Shown here: piece after piece, positions 11,121 to 20,071 of the stretch
Layout: each line of letters starts with the position of its first letter
How positions within the stretch are numbered: position 1 is the stretch's first letter
NCBI RefSeq assembly: GCF_051175385.1
Contig: NZ_CP195106.1
Location: forward strand, 4,774,001 to 4,838,000
DNA from: Tundrisphaera lichenicola
GTDB taxonomy: Bacteria > Planctomycetota > Planctomycetia > Isosphaerales > Isosphaeraceae
Direction of reading: 5' to 3'
DNA length: 64,000 nt
Program-made: the position numbers and the translations under genes
The notes under the pieces: model-generated
Told to the model about the DNA's origin: nothing
The model's database searches: none
Seen by the model: the letters and a program-made list of their open reading frames with translations, nothing else

Positions 11121-13048
11121 ATGGGACTTTGCCTGGGAATCGAAGGGTTTTCGGCCTGTCCGTAGGCTCTTCGGGGGCGGATTGCCTGCTTAACATCTGG
11201 GAGGTTCTCATCATCGAACGGGTCATCGTGATTGGCCTGGATGGGCTTGAGCCGTCGATTGTCGGGCCGATGCTCGATTCTGGTGATCTGCCGCACCTGT
11301 CCCGTTTGAGGGCGCTCGGAGGGTTTTCCAGGGTCGCCACGACTTCGCCCGCGCAGACGCCGGTGGCCTGGTCGACTTTCGCGACAGGGACCAACCCCGG
11401 TGGCCACGGGATCTTCGACTTCCTCCGGCGTGATCCTCGGACATACCGCCCGGACATCGGGCTCAGCCGGTTCGAGCCCTCCGGCGCATTCCGTCCGCCC
11501 CGCGCGGTCAATCTCCGAGGAGGAACGGCGGTCTGGGACCTCCTCACGGCCCGAGGACTCGACTCCACCATCATTAGGTGCCCCGTCACTTATCCCCCCG
11601 CCACGATCCGGGGCGAGATGTTGTCCGGGATGGGTGTACCTGACCTTCGCGGTGGATTCGGCACGGCCACGGTCTATGCTTCGTCCGATTCCGTTCGTGC
11701 CTCCGAAGGGGAGCGGCTCGTCAAAATCTCGGTCGGGGCGGGGAATCTGGTCGCGACCGAGGTGATAGGCCCGCCCAACCCGAAGGATCGGATCGATCTA
11801 CGATTCCCGATCGAGGTCGAGGTCGATCCGATCGCGAGGTCGGCGAAGATACGATCGGAGGGATCCCCTTCGAGCCTGGAAGTCCGCGAGGGGAACTGGA
11901 GCGACTGGCTTAGGGTGGGTTTCAAGGTCGGTGCGTTCCGGACGATTCGGGGGATCGTTCGGTTCTATCTGGCCGAGGCGGGGTCCGAGATCATCCTCTA
12001 CGCTTCTCCGGTGAACTTCGACCCGATCGCCCCCCCCTTCCCCATCAGCCACCCGGCCGAGTTCTCACGCGAAATCGCCGAGGAAATTGGCCTCTTCCAC
12101 ACCACGGGCATGGTCGAGGATCACGGAGGCCTGAATAACGGCCGACTTGACGAGGCCGCCTATCTCGATCAGTGCGACCTTGCCTGGCGCGAGCGAGAGG
12201 CGATGCTGTTGCGATCGCTCGACCGGTTCGATCGAGGCCTACTCTATTGCCTCTTCGACACGCCCGATCGGGTCCAGCACATGTTCTGGAGATATCGAGA
12301 TCCCTCGCACCCGTTACACGTTGACTCTTCGATGTCCAGGGTGATCGAGGATCAGTATCGGCGTTCTGACGTGATGGTCGGTCATGCCCTGGAAGCGGCC
12401 GATGACCGGACCCTGGTTATCGCCTTGAGCGATCATGGATTCGGCCCGTTTCGACGGGGCGTTCACCTCAATACCTGGCTACTCGAAAAAGGACTTCTCG
12501 CCCTCAAGCCGGGCCTCCATCCCGGGGAAGAAGCGGGCGACCTCCTTCAGGGGATCGACTGGGGTCGATCAAAGGCGTATTCCCTCGGACTGGGCGGAAT
12601 CTACCTGAACCTTCGAGGACGTGAGGCCGAGGGGGTCGTCTCGCAGGATGAGGCCGAGACCCTCAAGGCCGAGATCATTCGGGGTCTGGACGGTCTGAAA
12701 GACCCCAGGGATGGCGAGGTCGCGATCCGAAGTGTCATGACTCGCGAGTCGGTGTACTCGGGTCCCTACGTGGGAGAAGCTCCCGATCTTCTGGTGAACT
12801 TCGCGGCCGGTTACCGGGCCTCGTCCAGTACATCGATGGGCGGGGTAGGCGAGACATCCTTCGAAGACAACGCCAAGAAATGGAGCGGCGACCATATCAT
12901 CGACCCCATTCTGGTTCCCGGCGTTCTCTTCATGAACCGGACCTTTCGGGGAGAGAATGCGCGACTCGAGGACCTGGCTCCGACAATCCTCGAGACCCTC
13001 GGGGTTCCCAAAGGTCCAAACATGGAAGGGAGTTCTCTGATTCCATGA
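11117..13048 (+). CDS. Type I phosphodiesterase/nucleotide pyrophosphatase-like protein
   Basis: A 643-residue protein of the alkaline-phosphatase superfamily. The family N-terminus is RVIVIGLDGLEP (Asp42, metal). The nucleophile region is QTPVAWSTFATG, with Thr81 as probable nucleophile. Further metal ligands lie in LFDTPDRVQHMFWR and in LSDHGFGPFRRGVHLN, and GDHI comes near the C-terminus. Such enzymes cleave phosphodiester or pyrophosphate bonds; the natural substrate is unknown. No signal peptide is evident, unlike its neighbours. The start is uncertain. GTG 11117 overlaps the previous stop but gives about 33 residues not expected for the family. A Shine-Dalgarno-like GGGAGG lies just before ATC codons at 11210-11215, exactly where homologues would begin. 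It is probably co-transcribed with the small membrane gene. Confidence 0.82.
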   Translation: MNGTLPGNRRVFGLSVGSSGADCLLNIWEVLIIERVIVIGLDGLEPSIVGPMLDSGDLPHLSRLRALGGFSRVATTSPAQTPVAWSTFATGTNPGGHGIFDFLRRDPRTYRPDIGLSRFEPSGAFRPPRAVNLRGGTAVWDLLTARGLDSTIIRCPVTYPPATIRGEMLSGMGVPDLRGGFGTATVYASSDSVRASEGERLVKISVGAGNLVATEVIGPPNPKDRIDLRFPIEVEVDPIARSAKIRSEGSPSSLEVREGNWSDWLRVGFKVGAFRTIRGIVRFYLAEAGSEIILYASPVNFDPIAPPFPISHPAEFSREIAEEIGLFHTTGMVEDHGGLNNGRLDEAAYLDQCDLAWREREAMLLRSLDRFDRGLLYCLFDTPDRVQHMFWRYRDPSHPLHVDSSMSRVIEDQYRRSDVMVGHALEAADDRTLVIALSDHGFGPFRRGVHLNTWLLEKGLLALKPGLHPGEEAGDLLQGIDWGRSKAYSLGLGGIYLNLRGREAEGVVSQDEAETLKAEIIRGLDGLKDPRDGEVAIRSVMTRESVYSGPYVGEAPDLLVNFAAGYRASSSTSMGGVGETSFEDNAKKWSGDHIIDPILVPGVLFMNRTFRGENARLEDLAPTILETLGVPKGPNMEGSSLIP

Positions 13049-13336
13049 GACTTCTCGACATCGGAAACAACGCCGCACCTTCAGAAAACCTGCGAGAAGC
13101 CGAGTGCCCGCCTGATATTCATTGCCCGATGAATTCCGGCAGTCAGGTTCGACCCTGGAAGCCGTTTTCGAAACGATCGCCGATCGATGAGTAGGCCCAG
13201 GATAAGCCGCCCAGCCGAGGCGATCTAGTTTGGATGGGCTGGCCCGTCTGTCCTGATTGTCGATGGAACTCCCCGAAAGCTCCGTTCTTGGGGAGAATTC
13301 ACGGCGACCTTCATGGATGAAAGTGAGGAACCGGGA

Positions 13337-15223
13337 ATGGCGCAACTTGAAGGACACATCACGGATCGAAAAGGCAAGCCGACCTCGCCGAATTACCTCT
13401 TGGTCGCTTGCTGGCTCGGGCTGGTGCTCGGGCTGATCGAAGTCGGCCTCTTGCTCTATTACAAGTACCAGAATCACGTGTCGCTGATCGGCACATTACG
13501 GCTCAACCGCCACTATCCCTGGATGGTCCCCGCGTCCCATCTGGCAATCTTCGCGGGCCTTGGGTTGGCCCTCGAGCTTCTCCGGAGGTTCCGACCGAAG
13601 CTGGGAAGTCGGGTGGCCCCGCTGACGTTGGCGACCCTGGCTCTCTTCTCGCTCCTGTTGACGATCCGAGTCCTCGATACGATCGCATGCGTACTCCTGG
13701 CTGGCGGGTTGGCATCGCAGCTGATCCCTCGGCTTCGTCGATTTGCCGAACCGTTTCGAAGGCTTGTCGGGATAAGCCTGCCTCTCATGCTGGCGGGGCT
13801 GGCAGTACTGGTCGTCGGTCGGCATGCGCAATTCGCCTGGGCACGCCACAAGGCCGAAGCCCGGCCAACGGCCGTCGGTTCTCCCAACGTTTTATTCATC
13901 GTACTCGACACCGTCCGGGCCAAGAGTTTGAGCCTTTACGGTTATCCACGAGACACGACGCCGCGGCTGTCCAGCCTTGCCGCGAAGGGCGTTGCGTTCA
14001 CGGAAGCCCGATCGACCGCTCCCTGGACGTTGCCTTCGCATGCGTCAATGTTCACGGGTCGGTGGCCGAGCGACCTGTTCCAACATCCTGAGCAGCAATT
14101 CGATCCGGCCGCCCCTACCCTGGCCCAGTACCTGAGCCGGAACGGGTATGCGACAGGCGGATTCGTCGCCAACACCTTCTATTGCAATTCCGGCTTTGGA
14201 ATGGGACGCGGCTTCGATCGCTACGAGGACTTCTATGAGACCTTCGACACAACCCCGGGAGAAGTCCTTCGACATTCGGCCCTGGGCCGACGATTCGTCG
14301 AACTGGTCGACGAAGATAGTGCAATCCGTCCCGACGGTCGGAAGGATGCGGACCGCATCAATGCCGACTTCCTGGATTGGTTGACGACTCAGAAACATCG
14401 CCCTTTCTTCGGATTCTTGAATTACCTCGATGCCCACGCTCCTTATATTGTCCCCGCGAATGCCGAACGACGTTTCGGGAATCAGCCCATCACCCCCGAG
14501 CAGTATCAGATCTTATCGTCCTGGCAGAAGCTCAAGTCGCCACCGAGCGATCCGAAGCAGCTTGAACTCGCTCGCGATGCCTACGATGACTGTATCGCCT
14601 ACCTCGATCATGCCCTGGGGCAGCTCTTCGACCAGTTGGATCGAAGAGGGATCCTGGAGAATACGATCGTTATCGTCACCTCGGATCACGGTGAGGAGCT
14701 CGGCGAGCATCAATTGATCGGTCACGGGCAGAGCCTCTATCGGGAAGAGGTCCATGTCCCCCTCCTGTTGGTGAAGCCGGGGCGCTTGCCCTCGGGTCTG
14801 AGGATCACCGAACCGGTGAGCCTCCGGGATCTGCCCGCGACAATCGTCGATCTCCTCGGGCTCCCCGAATCCTCCCCGTTCCCTGGCCGTTCCCTCGCTG
14901 CCCTCTGGTCGGAGACTCCGACGGATCCGGACGAGAATCGTGTCGTCCGTTCCGAGGTCGCGCTCCGTGAGAAAGCGAGCAAGAAGAGAGATCGCCCGCC
15001 CGCGCTTCGCGGTCCGATGACCTCGGTTATCGCCGAGGGGATGTCCTACATCCGCAATGCCGACTCGACCGAGGAATTGTACCGGTTATCCGACGATGTT
15101 GGAGAGGATCATAACCTGGCAGAGTCGGAATCGGCCCGACCCATCCTTGAGCGACTGAGGATGATCGCCGATCGAAAGTTGGAAGTCGAACCGAATAGCG
15201 AGGTGGCCCTCGAGTCCCCCTGA
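13337..15223 (+). CDS. Five-TM sulfatase-like enzyme with Thr nucleophile (paralogue)
   Basis: A 628-residue protein. ATG 13337 is chosen because GAGGAA precedes it by 7 bases; ATG 13313 would add eight residues. About five hydrophobic helices cover residues 20-160, then the catalytic domain begins with IVLDTVR (Asp191) and the nucleophile motif TLPSH with Thr231. The second metal site is TSDHGEELGEH, and the C-terminus keeps GLPESSPFPGRSLA. Key positions match the minus-strand paralogue at 8580-10463, including the phrase APWT(L/A)PSHASMFTG. A sulfatase reaction is unlikely without Cys or Ser; transfer or hydrolysis of a phosphate-linked head group at the cell surface is the best inference. 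It lies 288 bases after the phosphodiesterase gene on the same strand. A 12-bp perfect hairpin follows the stop. Confidence 0.83.
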   Translation: MAQLEGHITDRKGKPTSPNYLLVACWLGLVLGLIEVGLLLYYKYQNHVSLIGTLRLNRHYPWMVPASHLAIFAGLGLALELLRRFRPKLGSRVAPLTLATLALFSLLLTIRVLDTIACVLLAGGLASQLIPRLRRFAEPFRRLVGISLPLMLAGLAVLVVGRHAQFAWARHKAEARPTAVGSPNVLFIVLDTVRAKSLSLYGYPRDTTPRLSSLAAKGVAFTEARSTAPWTLPSHASMFTGRWPSDLFQHPEQQFDPAAPTLAQYLSRNGYATGGFVANTFYCNSGFGMGRGFDRYEDFYETFDTTPGEVLRHSALGRRFVELVDEDSAIRPDGRKDADRINADFLDWLTTQKHRPFFGFLNYLDAHAPYIVPANAERRFGNQPITPEQYQILSSWQKLKSPPSDPKQLELARDAYDDCIAYLDHALGQLFDQLDRRGILENTIVIVTSDHGEELGEHQLIGHGQSLYREEVHVPLLLVKPGRLPSGLRITEPVSLRDLPATIVDLLGLPESSPFPGRSLAALWSETPTDPDENRVVRSEVALREKASKKRDRPPALRGPMTSVIAEGMSYIRNADSTEELYRLSDDVGEDHNLAESESARPILERLRMIADRKLEVEPNSEVALESP

Positions 15224-15230
15224 CTCGATC

Positions 15231-15261
15231 TCGACCCGTGACAAAACTCGTCACGGGTCGA
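15231..15261. terminator. 12-bp perfect hairpin between convergent genes
   Basis: TCGACCCGTGAC (15231-15242) pairs perfectly with GTCACGGGTCGA (15250-15261) around a 7-base loop. It lies 8 bases after the stop at 15223 and 17 bases from the stop of the minus-strand DUF1501 gene. It is well placed as a bidirectional terminator, although no T-tract follows on either side. Confidence 0.75.
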
Positions 15262-15277
15262 AAGATCATAGCTCGAT

Positions 15278-16711
15278 TCAGGCCAGAATCTCGCGGACAA
15301 CCTCTCCGTAGACATCGGTGAGGCGGAAGTCTCGTCCGGCATAGCGATAAGTTAGCCGAGTATGGTCGAGCCCGAGTTGATGGAGGATCGTGGCGTGTAG
15401 GTCGTGGACGTGGACTTTGTCCTCGACCGCATAGTAGCCATAATCGTCGGTATTTCCGTGGGTGATACCACTCTTGATGCCGCCGCCGGCCATCCACATC
15501 GTGTAGCCATGGGGATTGTGGTCGCGTCCGTCATCGCCTTGCGAGGTCGGTGTCCGGCCAAACTCTCCACCCCAAACCACCAGGGTGTCCTCGAGAAGGC
15601 CCCTGGACTTGAGATCCTTGAGCAGCCCCGCGATCGGTTTGTCGACCTCAAGAGCATTCCGCGAGATGTCTTTCTTTAGCCCACCATGCTGGTCCCACTT
15701 ATAGCTGTGCGAGACCTGGACGAATCTGACGCCGCGCTCGGTGAATCGACGGGCCATGAGGCACTGGCGACCGAAGTTACTGGTCGGTTCCTCGTCGAGT
15801 CCGTAGAGTTTCTGAGTTTCAGCCGACTCTCCGGAGATCTCCTGGATCTCGGGGGCGGCGGCTTGCATGCGATAGGCCAACTCGAACGACTCGATTCGTC
15901 CCTCGAGGGCCTGGTCCGGCCCCGAGATCGCGAGGTGTTCCCGATTCATCTCCTGAATCAGGTCGATTTCCACGCGTTGCAATTTCCGGGGAGTCGAGGT
16001 GTTGGTGATGAACGGGATCTTGGCCTTGTCGGAAGGGATTCCGGTATTGCCGATCGGCGTCCCCTGATAAACGGCCGGCAGAAACGCGGAACTCCAGTTA
16101 TTCACGCCGCCATGGCTCAGGTTCGGGCAGACGGTGATGAAGCCGGGGAGGTCTTGATTCTCGGTCCCGAGCCCATAAGTGATCCAAGAGCCCATGCTCG
16201 GCCGGACGAAAGTATCGCTCCCGGTGTGGAGTTCCAGTAGGGCTCCCCCATGTCTCGAGTTCGAACCGTGCATGGATCGGATCAGGCAAAGGTCATCGAC
16301 GCATCCCGCGAGATGCGGAAACAACTCGCTGATCGCGATCCCGCTCTCGCCATGTTGCCGGAATTTGAAGGGAGAAGCCAGGAGGTTTCCGGTCTGGCTG
16401 GAGACGACCCGAGGTTGGGCGAACGGCAAGGGCTTGCCGTGATCCCGGTCCAGGAGCGGCTTGGGGTCGAACGTGTCCATCTGGGACGGACCACCGTGCA
16501 TGAACAGGAAGATGACGCGCTTTGCCTTCGCCTGGAAATGGCCAGGTCGGGGCGCGAGTGGGTTTCTCGGGTCGACAGCGATCCCGGCGGCCTTCGATTC
16601 CTCGCCCAGGAGCCCAGCCAGGGCCAAGGCGCCGAACCCCCCTCCGCTTTGGCGGAGGAGCTCGCGTCGTGTCATCGGAGTCCTGTTCATCGCCGTCCAG
16701 TGAGAATTCAT
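15278..16711 (-). CDS. DUF1501 protein, Tat-exported
   Basis: A 477-residue protein with a twin-arginine signal TRRELLRQSGGGFG near residues 14-27, followed by a hydrophobic stretch. The DUF1501 core begins with KRVIFLFMHGGPSQMDTFDPK and continues with HGGALLELHTG, VSHSYKWDQHGG and GGEFGRTP. DUF1501 belongs to the alkaline-phosphatase/sulfatase superfamily and is expanded in planctomycetes. Its reaction is not established. It is the last gene of a four-gene minus-strand run (PSD1, DUF1501, PSD1, DUF1501), 32 bases after the 1,074-residue PSD1 gene, which fits co-transcription. An ATG at residue 8 is an alternative start that still keeps the Tat motif. The length is normal for the family. Confidence 0.93.
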   Translation of the reverse strand: MNSHWTAMNRTPMTRRELLRQSGGGFGALALAGLLGEESKAAGIAVDPRNPLAPRPGHFQAKAKRVIFLFMHGGPSQMDTFDPKPLLDRDHGKPLPFAQPRVVSSQTGNLLASPFKFRQHGESGIAISELFPHLAGCVDDLCLIRSMHGSNSRHGGALLELHTGSDTFVRPSMGSWITYGLGTENQDLPGFITVCPNLSHGGVNNWSSAFLPAVYQGTPIGNTGIPSDKAKIPFITNTSTPRKLQRVEIDLIQEMNREHLAISGPDQALEGRIESFELAYRMQAAAPEIQEISGESAETQKLYGLDEEPTSNFGRQCLMARRFTERGVRFVQVSHSYKWDQHGGLKKDISRNALEVDKPIAGLLKDLKSRGLLEDTLVVWGGEFGRTPTSQGDDGRDHNPHGYTMWMAGGGIKSGITHGNTDDYGYYAVEDKVHVHDLHATILHQLGLDHTRLTYRYAGRDFRLTDVYGEVVREILA

Positions 16712-16743
16712 CGAGAGGTACTCCCTGTCCCGAGCAAGTCCGG

Positions 16744-19700
16744 TCAGTCGAGATAGAGGAATTCGCTGGAGGAGAGGAGGGCCTGGCAGAGCGTCTGCCA
16801 GATCCGGAGGGGCCGAGCATCAGACTCGACACCTTGCTCGATCAGGATTTCCTCGAAACGCTTCAGATAGCCCAGGGCTCGGTCGGTCTCGGTTTCGGTC
16901 GGCCGACGTCCGAAGGCCTTCAGGTAGGCCGTCTGGATCCGACCCTGATCGTCGAGTTCGGCTTGTTTCAGGAGACGACCCGCCATCGCGGTGGTGCTCC
17001 GTAAGACCAGCGGATCGTTCATCATAAAAAGGGCTTGAGGCGCGACGGTCGTCGGAATTCGCTTCCCATTTGAGGTGCTTGGATCGGCGAAGTCGAATGC
17101 CTGAAAAACGTCATAAAGGCCGCTACGGATGACCGGAAGATAAATCGATCGACGATTCACGCCATAGCGGAGTTCGCCTCCGGCCGAGGTGTCGTTGACG
17201 TAGGCATGATTGTTCGTGGCGAGTAGCGAACCACCCATCGTCTCGTCGAGATCATCCCCAACGGCCAGGAGGGCGTCTCGAATGGCCTCGGCTTCCAGGC
17301 GGCGGCGGCTGACGTGCCAGAGAAGTCGATTCTCCGGGTCGATCTCGGCGGCTTCCGGATTATGGAGCGTGCTCATCTGATAGGTGGACGAGAGCATGAT
17401 TTGCCGGTGCAATGCCTTGATGGACCAGCCCGATTCCACGAAGCGGCTCGCGAGCCAGTCGAGGAGTTCGGGATGATCGGGACGTTCTCCCAAATTTCCG
17501 AAGTTATCCGGGGTCCGGACAAGACCCTCGCCAAAGTGGCCGAGCCAGATCCGGTTGGCCATGACCCGAGAGGTCAGGGGATGACCCTTGCGAGTCATCC
17601 ATCTCGCGAATTCAAGCCTTCCGCTATGTGCTGGGTCGATCAATGGGTCCGATTTGCTCGCGAGAACCTGCGGGAAATGACGAGGTGCGGGATCTCCGAG
17701 GGTCAGGTGACTTCCCCGGATATGTATTCGCAAGTCGCTCGGTTCCTGGTCCTCTACGCTCATCGCCATGCCGAGTGACGGGGCCTTCGCCTTCAGCTGA
17801 GCAAGCCGTTCGCGATCCCGCTCGAGCCTCTTGGCCGTGGTCGGTGAGAAGAGGGCTTCGGCCTTCCTGGGTACGGAAAAGGGTCCCGTGGGATCGTCGA
17901 GTATGCGTCGATAATCGGCCAGGATCGGATCTTTGAGCACTCGATCGAATTCAGCAACTCCGGCCTCATCAAAGAGTTGGCTCGCCTCAAGTGCCCGGGA
18001 CCCGAGGGTGGGCTCTCCCGGATTCCAACCATGAAAGATCGAGCCGGTATCATCCTGAGCCTTGGACAGGAAGTCGGACCATCGCTCGATCAGTCGGGGA
18101 TTGAGAGACCGATCGTCAGCCAACTCCTGTAGCGCAATCAAGGACGAAGGCGAGACACCCTCGGGAAGCGTGATCGGTACGAGGGCGAGCTTGTCGATAT
18201 GAGGGAAGACCCCATCGCGTTCCAGGCGGACCGTGTGCCGGCCCGCTCCGATCCGGGCCATTCCAGCGACCGACCATGATTGCTTCTCGGGTCCCCAGGA
18301 GCCGGTGACCGCGCCTGCGACCTCCGAGGCGATTTCTAACCCGTCGAGCATGAGTCGGACGGGTCGGGCCTCGGCTGCGGCGTGGCGGATCTCGAACTGA
18401 TAGACCGCATCAGCAGGGACGTCGAAATCGTAATCCACTCGATTTGGCAGTTCGCCTCGATTGAGGATCACGCCGATCTCATGGCCATAGTTCGTGGACT
18501 CAACCAGGACATTGCCTCGGTCGAACGACTCTGCTTCACGAAACAGGCTACCGTCCGTCTTTTCCCCCGCGACTCCGCTGACGGAGAGTGACTTCCGAAT
18601 TTTTCGCGATCTGTGCCATCTCCATCCGGCTTCGAGGTAGTCAGCGAGTCGGGCACGATGATCGATCGTCAGTGCTGCCCGGGCCCGGGACACCGCCGAT
18701 CTGAGTTCCTCGTGGAGCCGAGACTCCGCCGCTTTGTGGGCTTCGACCGCCAACTCTTCCGCCTTCGAGCCGACCGGCCGTTCGTTCCACATGGCGACGA
18801 CTTTGTGATTCTGCATCGACTTCGTCGATTTGAAGATGCCCGCGAGCCCGTAATAATCGACCGTGGGGATCGGGTCGAACTTGTGGTCATGACATCGGGC
18901 ACAGCCAAAGGTCAGTCCCAGGAATACCCGACCGACCGTGTCCACTTGTTCGTCGATGATGTCCATCTCCATCTTCACCGGATCGTCCTCGGCGAGCATC
19001 TTCGGCCCGATCACGAGAAATCCGGTCGCGATGAGTGGATCCCGATCCGAGGTGTCGGCTTCGTTCTGAGTGAGGAGATCCCCGGCAATTTGCTCCTCGA
19101 CGAATCGATCGTAAGGCTTGTCGGAATTGAAGGAACGCACGACATAGTCGCGATATCGGTAGGCATTGGCGTATGCCATGTTCTCGTCCATGCCGTTGGA
19201 ATCGGCATAGCGGGCGAGGTCGAGCCAATGACGGCCCCATCGTTCTCCATAGCGAGGCGAGGCGAGTAATCGATCGATAACCCGCTCGAAGGCATTCGGA
19301 GCCTCATCTTCCAGGAATTGTTCGATCTCCTGAGGCGTCGGCGGGATCCCGGTCAGGTCGAACGTGGCCCTGCGGATCAGGTCTCGTTTCTCGGCGGGAG
19401 GAGCCGGTTCCAGATGATTCGCCTCCAATCCCGATAGGATGAAGCGATCGATCGGCGACTTCGCCCATCCCCCGTTCTCCACGTTCGGAGGTGGCGGATC
19501 CTTGATTGCCTGGAAGGCCCAAAACGAACGACCAGCCTGGATCGGATCGGGCCTGTCCGGCTTGACCGTCAGATCGACCGGCTGTGTCGATCCGTCCTCG
19601 GGCCAGATTGCTCCGGTCTTGACCCAATCGACGAGTTCTTTCAGGTCGGATTCGTCGAGCTTGCCCTTCGGGGGCATCTTGAGTAGATCGTCTTCGTACA

Positions 19701-19965
19701 GGATGGCCTGGATCAAGAGGCTTTCTTCGGGCTTGTTCGGGACGAGTCCAGGACCGGTGTCACCACCCCGATGGATGGCCTCGGCGGAATCGAGCCGTAG
19801 GCCACCCTTGCTCTTCTCCGGACCGTGACATTTCCAGCAGTGAGTCGCCAGGAGAGGTCGTATCTTCTTCTCGAATCGTTCGATCGCGGCCGCGGATGGG
19901 GAATCCGACGCGAAGGAAGTCAGCGGGATCAGAAAAAGGACGCCACCGATGAGCCTGGCTGTCAT
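16744..19965 (-). CDS. PSCyt1/DUF1549/DUF1553 (PSD1) planctomycete cytochrome protein
   Basis: About 1,073 residues from ATG 19965, chosen because it begins directly with a signal peptide (MTARLIGGVLFLIP); an upstream ATG at 20025 would add 20 charged residues. The N-terminal PSCyt1 domain has one haem c site, CWKCHGPEKSKGG, near residue 42. The DUF1549 (PSCyt2) region includes GERWGRHWLDLARYADSNG and a second CxxCH, CARCHDHKFDPIP. A middle beta-rich segment resembles a carbohydrate-binding module. The C-terminal DUF1553 (PSD1) region includes LTSRVMANRIWLGHFG and the motif PTTVAPQALFMMNDP. The protein is exported and probably binds haem. Function is unproven; a role in handling complex polysaccharides has been proposed for the family. 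It pairs with the DUF1501 gene 32 bases downstream. Confidence 0.93.
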   Translation of the reverse strand: MTARLIGGVLFLIPLTSFASDSPSAAAIERFEKKIRPLLATHCWKCHGPEKSKGGLRLDSAEAIHRGGDTGPGLVPNKPEESLLIQAILYEDDLLKMPPKGKLDESDLKELVDWVKTGAIWPEDGSTQPVDLTVKPDRPDPIQAGRSFWAFQAIKDPPPPNVENGGWAKSPIDRFILSGLEANHLEPAPPAEKRDLIRRATFDLTGIPPTPQEIEQFLEDEAPNAFERVIDRLLASPRYGERWGRHWLDLARYADSNGMDENMAYANAYRYRDYVVRSFNSDKPYDRFVEEQIAGDLLTQNEADTSDRDPLIATGFLVIGPKMLAEDDPVKMEMDIIDEQVDTVGRVFLGLTFGCARCHDHKFDPIPTVDYYGLAGIFKSTKSMQNHKVVAMWNERPVGSKAEELAVEAHKAAESRLHEELRSAVSRARAALTIDHRARLADYLEAGWRWHRSRKIRKSLSVSGVAGEKTDGSLFREAESFDRGNVLVESTNYGHEIGVILNRGELPNRVDYDFDVPADAVYQFEIRHAAAEARPVRLMLDGLEIASEVAGAVTGSWGPEKQSWSVAGMARIGAGRHTVRLERDGVFPHIDKLALVPITLPEGVSPSSLIALQELADDRSLNPRLIERWSDFLSKAQDDTGSIFHGWNPGEPTLGSRALEASQLFDEAGVAEFDRVLKDPILADYRRILDDPTGPFSVPRKAEALFSPTTAKRLERDRERLAQLKAKAPSLGMAMSVEDQEPSDLRIHIRGSHLTLGDPAPRHFPQVLASKSDPLIDPAHSGRLEFARWMTRKGHPLTSRVMANRIWLGHFGEGLVRTPDNFGNLGERPDHPELLDWLASRFVESGWSIKALHRQIMLSSTYQMSTLHNPEAAEIDPENRLLWHVSRRRLEAEAIRDALLAVGDDLDETMGGSLLATNNHAYVNDTSAGGELRYGVNRRSIYLPVIRSGLYDVFQAFDFADPSTSNGKRIPTTVAPQALFMMNDPLVLRSTTAMAGRLLKQAELDDQGRIQTAYLKAFGRRPTETETDRALGYLKRFEEILIEQGVESDARPLRIWQTLCQALLSSSEFLYLD

Positions 19966-20071
19966 ACGGTTCTCACTCCGTCGGAGATCCTGCTCACGCT
20001 CGGTATTTAACAACTGTTGTAGCATACCTGGGTAAACTTAAGTCGTCCACCCGATCGGGGCGTCCTACCAG

